Of a DNA stretch of 64,000 nt, positions 57,501-64,000 are shown piece after piece (the stretch's first letter is position 1; each line of letters starts with the position of its first letter). The stretch is taken from contig JAYJMM010000102.1 in assembly GCA_037349105.1 (NCBI GenBank), positions 2,108,001 through 2,172,000 on the forward strand. The letters run 5' to 3'. Source of the stretch: Limnomonas spitsbergensis (Eukaryota; Chlorophyta; Chlorophyceae; Chlamydomonadales). Both the position numbers and the translations under genes were made by a program. The notes beneath the pieces are model-generated. The model had not been told where the DNA came from. It did no database searches and worked only from the letters and a program-made list of their open reading frames with translations.

Positions 57501-60500
57501 TCTGTCTCACGATCGGCCGACGGAAGCGGCGGCGTGTCCGCCGCCGCCCCGTGCGACAGCATCAGCCTCCTCTCGAGTTCCCCGCAGAGGCTGACGTATG
57601 CCGAGTGGCAGCTGGGCCTGCAGGGACCGGCGTCCTCGCAGTTTCCTCCCGCTACGGAGGCATGTCCTGCCTCGTCCGACTCCTGCGAGGCCGCTAGCCG
57701 CTGCGAGCCGACGACGCTCGACAGCGTCCTCCCGCCCCCTGCCCCGTGCGACAGCATCAGCATCATGTCGGGCTCTCCGCAGAAGCTCACGTACGAGGAG
57801 TGGCAGCAGGGCCTGCTACGCGGGGCGACCCCCTCTGCCTCTGCTGGCCCGCTCTCAGCCTCAGTCACGCCATGCTCATCCGCCATGCAGACAGCACGCA
57901 CTGCCCCAGCTGGTTGTGCGGCTGAGGCTGCCTGGGCTGCCCCAGCTGCATGTGTTGCACCCGTGACTACTGTGATGGCAACTGCAGCCCCCAGCGCCCC
58001 ACCTGCCCCCCAACCATTGGCTGACCCCTCTGTCAGCTCTCCCTTAGCGTCATACTGCACCCTGCCAGGCGCTGCGGCCTTGACCTTTCCGAGCTCAGCA
58101 GTGCTCTGCCCGGCTCAAGGCTTTTCGGGACCAGCTGCAGTAGCAGCAGTATCTGGCAAGGGGGCACGGGCGTCAGTTGCAGCCGGGCCCTATCCCTTCC
58201 TGCACACGCCTGTTGCAGATGCCGGCAGCCTGTCCGCTCCACTGTCTTCGCTCGCTGCAGTTCCAGGAGCCCCGGGGAGCAGCCCCGGGGCGCTCCCTAC
58301 TGATGACGGACACCCACAGGCTCCACCTGGCAGCCTCCTACAGCGGCCGCAGGCAAGTGTGGCTGCCTGGTCCTTCCCCGCAGCGTTGGCAGCCCCGGCG
58401 CCGCTGCCGGTGTACAGCGGCACGCAGCCCGCGACTGCCGCGACAGCGACAGCAGCTTTGGCCTGGGCTTCTTTCTCGACTGCGGTGACGGCCGCGCACC
58501 CGCCCCAGGCTACCTGGTCGGAGGAGGACACAGAGATGCGGGAGCGCACGCCTGAACCGCCATCACGGCTCACGGCCGCCGACGCTCGCACAGCCGCAAT
58601 GGGGACTTATGCAGTGCCCACGGCTCCCGCTATGCCTTTGGGGGGAGGTGGGGGAGCCATGGGCGGGCCCAAGTTTTCCAGCAATGTCACCGGTTGCCTT
58701 CCAGACGACACTTTCAAGCTTGTCTCGTGCGGCCTTGGGCCACCCGTGTTCGGCGGTCTTGTAGACGCCCGCAGTCGCATGGCAGCTGCTGCTCCACACC
58801 CGTCCGCCACTGCCACTGCAACAGCGACCGACTCGTTGGCTGCCTCGGGGGAGGCCCATCTGGCAGCTGCGCTGAGGCAGGCCCAAGAGGTAGCTCAGCG
58901 GCAGGCCCAGGAAGCTGCTCTGAGGCAGGCCCAAGAGCTAGCTCAGTGGCAGGCCCAGGAGGCCGCGCTGAGGCAGGCCCAGATGGAGAAACGTGAGGCC
59001 GTTGGGTCGCCCATGCAGCTGGGCACACCCCTCCCAACCAAGGCCCCATCCTCACCCCCTCCGCGCTGGCGAGCTGCAGCTGCACCCGCAGTGCGCGCGC
59101 TCCGCACCTCCAACGTGGAGGCGCGTTGGGGGGCTCAGGCAGCTGCTGCAGCATACACCGCACCCCTATCAGTCCCACATGCAGCAGCAGCAGCTGTTCT
59201 GGGCTCCAAGGCAGCAGAAGCAGAAGGGGCTGGAGCTTTCGTAGCAGCTGCGCTCACCACAGCCAGCACCGCGCCCACCACCGCGTCCACCACAACCAGC
59301 ACATGGCCCACCACCGTGCCCGCCACAGCCAGCACATGGCCCACCACCGCACCCATCGTAGATATCACATGGCCCACCACCGCGCCCACCACAGCCAGCA
59401 CAGGGCTGGGCTGGAGGGCTCCTACGATGGCATTGGCGACTGCTCTGGAGTCTGCTCTGTGTGCTGTTAAGCCGGCGGTTGTATCGCCACTCCAGCACGA
59501 TCCACAGGCCCCAGCGGCAGGGGCAGCGGCTCTTGCCTTAGGGACTTGTTCCGGGGCTGCGGCACAGCCTGCTTCCCCTATGGACTGGAGCCCTCTGCCG
59601 GCCAGTCTAGCGCCTCGCACAGCGCTCGGCAGCTCTGCTGTGGATCTGCAGCCGTCCCTTGGCTTCAGCAGCGGCTCTGCCGCCGGTTTGGTTGCAGTGG
59701 CGGAGGAACGTGACGTGGCACGTGCTGACCACGGGTAGGTGTCTGCCAGGAGAAGGTATGATCCTGCTAGTGGGATTTATACGTGTTGTGGATTATCTGG
59801 ATAGTTTCAAGGCATGTTGTATACAAGGCATGGTTACAATGCTGCATACCGTCCAGCTGATGTCGCTGATGTTGCCAAAACTGCCGACATTCCAACATTT
59901 GCTGATCCTGCTGCAATGCTGCGTACTGCCAACACTGCAGATATTATTTGCTGGGACTGCTGATATTTCTAAGACTGCTGATACCGTATTGCCAATATTG
60001 GTTAATACTGCCAATGATAGTGCTGAACTGCTGATACTGGCATTGTTGCTCCCTCCTGGAACAGCACATACATCTGATGCAAAGGATCCTTCCTCTGCTC
60101 CTGCTTTCCTCTACCCCTCTACCAGCACCCAGGTCTTGATAACCATCATCCACTCAGCCCAATAATAATAATACGGTATACCACCCCCCTCATGCAGACC
60201 TGCGCAATAAATTGCACACGGGAGGTCCGCCAGGTGCCCTTTCTATATACGAGTGGTGCCACTTGCCCTTTGGCCTCAGTGCCTCCTAACCTCCGTTACG
60301 TTCTTTCGCAGGGACCACAGCCAGCTGCCCAGCCTGGACTTCTTCGGCTGGCCAAAGCTGAGGGACCCCAGTCCCAGGGTCGATGAAGAAGACGCTTACG
60401 GGGCCGCAGTCTGCAGTCCCCAGTTTGAAGTCCCAGCCAACGCATGCAAGGCTGCAGCTGCAGGACGGCATGTCACCCTGTTGCCGCCCAGTTCTGCCAG

Positions 60501-63500
60501 CGAGCCTAGCTACTCCGAGGTCATCAGCCCCCTCCCAGACACGTACGCCGCTGCTGTGTGCAGCCCCACTGTTGCGGCTCCTGAGGGTTTGGCTCCCACC
60601 AACGCATGCGAGGCTACAGCTGCAGGAGAGCATGTCACCCTGTTGCCGCCCAGTTCTGCCAGCGAGCCTAGCTACTCCGAGGTCATCAGCCCCCTCCCAG
60701 ACACGTACGCCGCTGATGTGTGCAGCCCCGATGGCGCGCCAGTGTGCAGCTCTGACGGCGCGACACCTGAAGACCCGTCTCCCGCCAGCGCATCAGGCCG
60801 GCGGCCGGCTGGCACACCCGCTGCTGCCAGTGTGTCCCCCGCATCCGACAGAGCAGCCGATGTGCATGCTCCGAGCGTATCCCCTGATGAGTCACCCGGC
60901 AGCGCAGGTAAAATGATCATTCATATATTGTGTTAGCACCGGATTTGTGGTGCTCCCTGGATCGCCTCTGGGCTCCCTTGTCTCTCTGGGCTCCTTCGTC
61001 CCTCTGGGGTCACTGATTATAGTTGCTGAGTTAAGGCTACCACCCAAAGCCCTTCCCTGTCACTCTGGGCTCCCTTACCCATCCTAATATATTGTTTGTT
61101 GATGGAGCGTTTCCCTCTTGCCCGTTCCAGGAAGGTGTGACTACACCGTTTGTTTGCCATTCATACCTTCTTACATTACTTGAATCACACATGAGTCTTA
61201 TCATCGACAAACTGCCAGCCTGCTGAAGACTGCAATGTTGCATGCTCAGGTCCCGCAGTCCCCATTGGGCACGACCCGGTGTCCAGGCTAGAGTCTCCAC
61301 AATCCCGGGTGCTCAGCAGCGGGACCTCTCGCTCTGGTGCCCTCAGCTGGTCTGATGCCGCGCCAGCCTCACCAGAGCCAAGCCAGCCAGCCACCAGGCA
61401 CGTGGCCGAGCAGTCCCCCGCTCTTGCCAGCGAGCTGCTCGCAGCAGCCGCAGGCTGCGGCCTCCTAGACTGGAGCCAGCTCCTATGCGCCTCTCCGTGC
61501 GAGGACGCCGCCACGCCGCCCGCCGGCAGCCCAACGCCACAACCCTGGAGTGGCTCCAGCATCATAGACGAGCGAGCCTCGCTGCGCACTGGATCTCTTT
61601 CGATATCTGGATCCAGATCTGGATGTGCCTGGTGGGCGGAGGCCATCCCCGCTCCGCTCACACTGGATCTGTTAGAGGTTCCGCAGCTTCCGGCTGCAAG
61701 CCTCAGCACACCGCGGGCGTACGCCCCTTGCCAACCGCTGACATCCTCTCCTTGCGGGGATAGCCCCGAGCAGGACCCGCTGACCTCCTCTCTTTGCGGG
61801 GATAGGCTTGAGCAGGACCTGCTCCTCCCTGATGGCCGTGCAGCAGCTGCTGCTGGCAGCGTCCACCCGCTGCTGAGGCCGCTGCCGGCCCTGTTGTTGA
61901 CCAGCAGCCCGCAGCCTGGCTCTCCCCTGGCAGGCCAGGAGCTTGACGTCAGCCTGCCAGCCTCCCCACCGTTGTTTCCTTCTTCGGTTGTTAGCGGCGA
62001 CGCTCCTGGAAGTTCTTTTAACTGGCATGCCATGTCCCCTCTGGCAGCAACTTCACCGACTGATGGGCCTGCCCTGTTGCTATTAGAGTCCCCTCTGACA
62101 GCATCTTCTCCCACTGATGGGCCTGCCCTGTCCCTATTGGAGTCCCCTCTGACAGCATCTTCACCCACTGATGGGCCTGCCCTGTCCCTATTGGAGTCCC
62201 CTCTGACAGCATCTTCTCCCGCTGATGGGCCTGCCATGTCATTATTGGAGTCCCCGGTTGCGATGTCTTACACGACGTCCCTGGGCAGCCCGGAGTTCAG
62301 CTTCAGAGCTGTCGGAGGGCAATTCACACCGACGGCGACTCAGCGCCCTGCACATGGGGAAGCAGGGAGCACACGTACAGCAGAGGGCTCGCATGGCCCC
62401 GCTGCTGCCTCAAGTCTCAAGAGGGCCTCGGTCTCTGCAGTCGAGGATGGCATGTCGCCCGCTGCGAGACGAGCCCGTGTGGCGGACTCGTCAGTCCAAG
62501 TAGGTTTTCTTTGGGGGTAGGGCACGTAGGATCCTGACAGGCTGTCGGGTTCTCCTTGAAAAGGATGCGAATGGACGCTTATGATGTTTGGGGGGCTGTG
62601 CGTGGACCAGGCTTCATTGCCTTGAGTGTCTGGGATTTTCTTGGTTCCTTCATTCTGTACCTGAAGGCCATACCTTCAGGGTCGTACGGTAGTGTAGATG
62701 GATGAGGCTTCCAGTTTATTTTGTGCTTTGCATTACGCCCTAGCAACAAACGTTTTCCATCCGCAAAAACTACCGTAGATTAAATCAGCCTTCCCATATC
62801 CCTAGGGAAGTGACTTTAAAATGACACCGTTAGTTACCGCCTACATTTTATTACCGTAGTGTTCAGAGTGAACCCTATTCAACTGCCTCTTATTAGGGTT
62901 CGGTGTCCAGGGTCAACCCTACGCAATCGCCTATCATTAGGGTTCAGTGATAAGAGTGAACCCTAAGCACCAGGTATGGCGCCCCATTGCAGAGCTTCTA
63001 CACCGCGTTGGACCAGGAGGAGGGAGCGTCGTGCACGCCTGGGGCTACGAGCAGGTGGACGTCCACGAGCGCAGGTCAGTGCCAGAGACACTGCCCATCA
63101 TGTAAGCATGCTTCAGCTACGATTCAGCTACCTCACGGCCGCCAGAGACACTGTCAATATTTAAAGTGTGTTTCAGCTACGATTCAGCTAATTACCAACT
63201 GTGAACGCCACCTTTTAGTCAGAAATCAGAAGTTGTAATCAATTATGTTCCTCCAAAGACTAAAACATTACCATACAAGAAATGTTGAATTCATCCCGAG
63301 GAAAGATACCTGGATTTTAAATCCACGTACACACCCTCTGCACAAAACAATCACCGGTGCCGGTACTCCCACCACCCCAGTATTGCCCTTCCTCATGGCG
63401 TTGTCATAAATGTATGATTATTATGCAAGGAACCATGGTCAAGCCAGGTTCAAATCCAGGATGAGCCCCTAGACCCAACTCCAGATGAACCAGTGTCTAT

Positions 63501-64000
63501 AGCTCTGGTCCTTCAACCAGTTGAACTCAGGTTCTTCATCAAGTCTAATTCTAGTTCATGCCTGGAACAACATGCATGGCCCTTACTGCATATAGCACCC
63601 CAAAAACAGGAAGAAGAGTACAGTATGGTACTATGGTATACTGAGATGATGTTTTAATGGTAAAGCATCAATGCGGCTATCCAAAAGCCCTTTGCGTTAG
63701 GGCCAGGCAAACTTACCAGTAGGTACGTTATGTCAGGGAAGCAGGGGGGGGACAATGAGCCATACCCAACAGAGCCGTTGCCCGGTTACATCTAGCCTCA
63801 CCATGTGCCCTCTCACCTGCCTCTGCAGACCCCATCACCCCGTTTGTGTCAGCCCTTGCTGGCGGCACGCCTGAGATGACCCCCTCGCTTGAGGCCACCT
63901 CATCGCTGCTCCCCTCTGTGGCTGTTAGCGGTGCAGGTCGAGGTGCAGACCCCGGCACCCCGTTTGTGTCGGCCATGGCTGGCGGCACGCCTGAGATGAC
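54518..64000 (+). CDS. Large Ser/Pro/Ala-rich coiled-coil protein with SIS-SP-EW repeats (5'/middle part)
   Basis: Phase-consistent exons: 54518-54775 (or -54757), 55339-55445, 55736-55858, 56745-59734, 60312-60907, 61250-62499, 62993-63074, and 63829 onward past the window end. Possible upstream exons 53900-54147 (ATG 53900) and 54199-54278 also fit in phase but overlap the minus-strand candidate; otherwise ATG 54640 may start the protein. Early exons encode GTFREWLLRAGLPSVSEAMV and a coiled coil (LTAMKDSELELAAQEAAD; LLQEDIEALKQQLASMKQQL). The 996-codon exon is Ser/Pro/Ala-rich with five SIS...SP...EW motifs, a Gln/Ala heptad-like stretch (RQAQE units, about 58870-58985) and a Thr/Trp/Pro repeat. 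Later exons contain duplicated SEVISPLPDTYA and GPALSLLESPLTASSPTD blocks. No enzyme domain is seen; a scaffold-like intracellular protein is inferred. Confidence 0.6.
56914..57812 (+). other. Five copies of a SIS-x-SP-x-(Y/F)xEW linear motif
   Basis: Copies: GSIDLSLTTLSP..VPIHEW (about 56914-57000), GSISLLSSSPPQAVPYSEW (57133-57189), KLSIISRTPVRVPFQEW (57411-57461), DSISLLSSSPQRLTYAEW (57555-57608), DSISIMSGSPQKLTYEEW (57750-57803). Consensus: S-I-S-hydrophobic-hydrophobic-S-x-(S/T)-P, about four residues, aromatic-x-E-W. Spacing between copies varies (about 145-280 bp), so they are embedded motifs, not a tandem minisatellite. Ser-Pro suggests proline-directed phosphorylation and xEW a docking element; both are inference. 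Confidence 0.75.
60440..60715 (+). repeat. Coding duplication of about 147 bp
   Basis: Two successive segments encode NACKAAAAGRHVTLLPPSSA..SEPSYSEVISPLPDTYAAAVCSP and NACEATAAGEHVTLLPPSSA..SEPSYSEVISPLPDTYAADVCSP with nearly identical DNA. A recent in-frame tandem duplication inside the exon 60312-60907. Confidence 0.9.
62050..62260 (+). repeat. 54-bp coding repeat, four copies
   Basis: Four units encode an 18-residue repeat (ESPLTASSPTDGPALSLL) with few differences, inside exon 61250-62499. Shortly after comes a basic SLKRASVSAVEDGMSPAARRA segment that could be a nuclear localisation or phosphorylation site. Confidence 0.9.
62868..62964. repeat. 44-bp tandem repeat in an intron
   Basis: Starts at 62868, 62912 and 62956 with GTGAACCCT or GTCAACCCT; the unit also contains ATTAGGGTTC, so each copy carries AACCCT and AGGGTT in opposite orientations. 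It lies just upstream of the acceptor at 62992 of the large plus-strand gene. Confidence 0.8.
63108..63195 (-). repeat. Copies of a dispersed GTAGCTGAA...GTAGCTGAAGCAT repeat
   Basis: Two copies, at about 63108-63140 and 63169-63192, are reverse-oriented relatives of a word found at about 4715-4735, 38383-38402, 39078-39105 and 48790-48815. The family appears intronic or intergenic each time. Longer shared flanks (CAGCAGTGGCCC..AGCAGGGCT-like) precede several plus-oriented copies, so this is probably the end of a short transposable element. Confidence 0.5.

Noticed and set aside
1..64000. CRISPR arrays, bacterial operons, tRNA or rRNA genes
   Set aside because: Tandem repeats here lack the regular repeat-spacer pattern, no cloverleaf or rRNA-like sequence was noticed, and the introns and polyadenylation signal are eukaryotic.

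Overview
The window is nuclear DNA of a eukaryotic green alga, most likely a volvocine/chlamydomonadalean species. The evidence is: extracellular-matrix glycoproteins made of globular domains joined by long Ser-Pro/poly-Pro linkers; many short GT-AG introns whose phases agree across genes; a TGTAA polyadenylation signal; poly-Gln, poly-Ala and acidic tracts inside proteins; abundant minisatellites; and decayed Helitron, hAT and LINE remnants. There are no operons, Shine-Dalgarno sites, CRISPR arrays, rRNA or tRNA genes that I can see. The species cannot be named from sequence alone. All gene models were spliced by hand by matching donor/acceptor sites and codon phase; no transcript data or database search was available.

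Layout. 1-1933 (+): 3' part of a pherophorin-like wall/ECM glycoprotein gene. About 2300-14390: gene-poor, C/T-rich, repeat-laden DNA with a possible LINE relic, several tandem repeats, a candidate MITE and a long near-perfect RNA hairpin (10929-11027). 14393-14660 (+): frameshifted, truncated 5' exon of the same glycoprotein family. 15195-16143 (-): decayed Helitron Rep/helicase. 17441-17787 (+): decayed hAT transposase. 18540-40276 (-): one very large gene (about 23 exons, about 3,680 residues) that I recognise as an algal relative of the land-plant PHD-finger proteins MS1 and MMD1/DUET, swollen by low-complexity insertions. 42296-46944 (-): complete five-exon pherophorin-like gene, paralogous to the one at the left edge. 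48880-49648 (+): LINE C-terminal fragment. About 51110-52760: large CAG/GCC-rich minisatellite. 52802-54137 (-): 3' exons of an unrecognised gene. 54518-64000 (+): 5' and middle part of a large Ser/Pro/Ala-rich, coiled-coil protein with a repeated short linear motif, running off the right edge.

The two intact glycoproteins probably act in the extracellular matrix, and the PHD protein probably acts in the nucleus on chromatin or transcription; nothing shows that they work together. The main observations are the reconstructed MS1/MMD1-like gene, the repeated local duplication of exon-intron boundaries within it (one copy apparently exonised in a new frame), the microRNA-precursor-like hairpin, and the SIS...SP...EW repeat protein.
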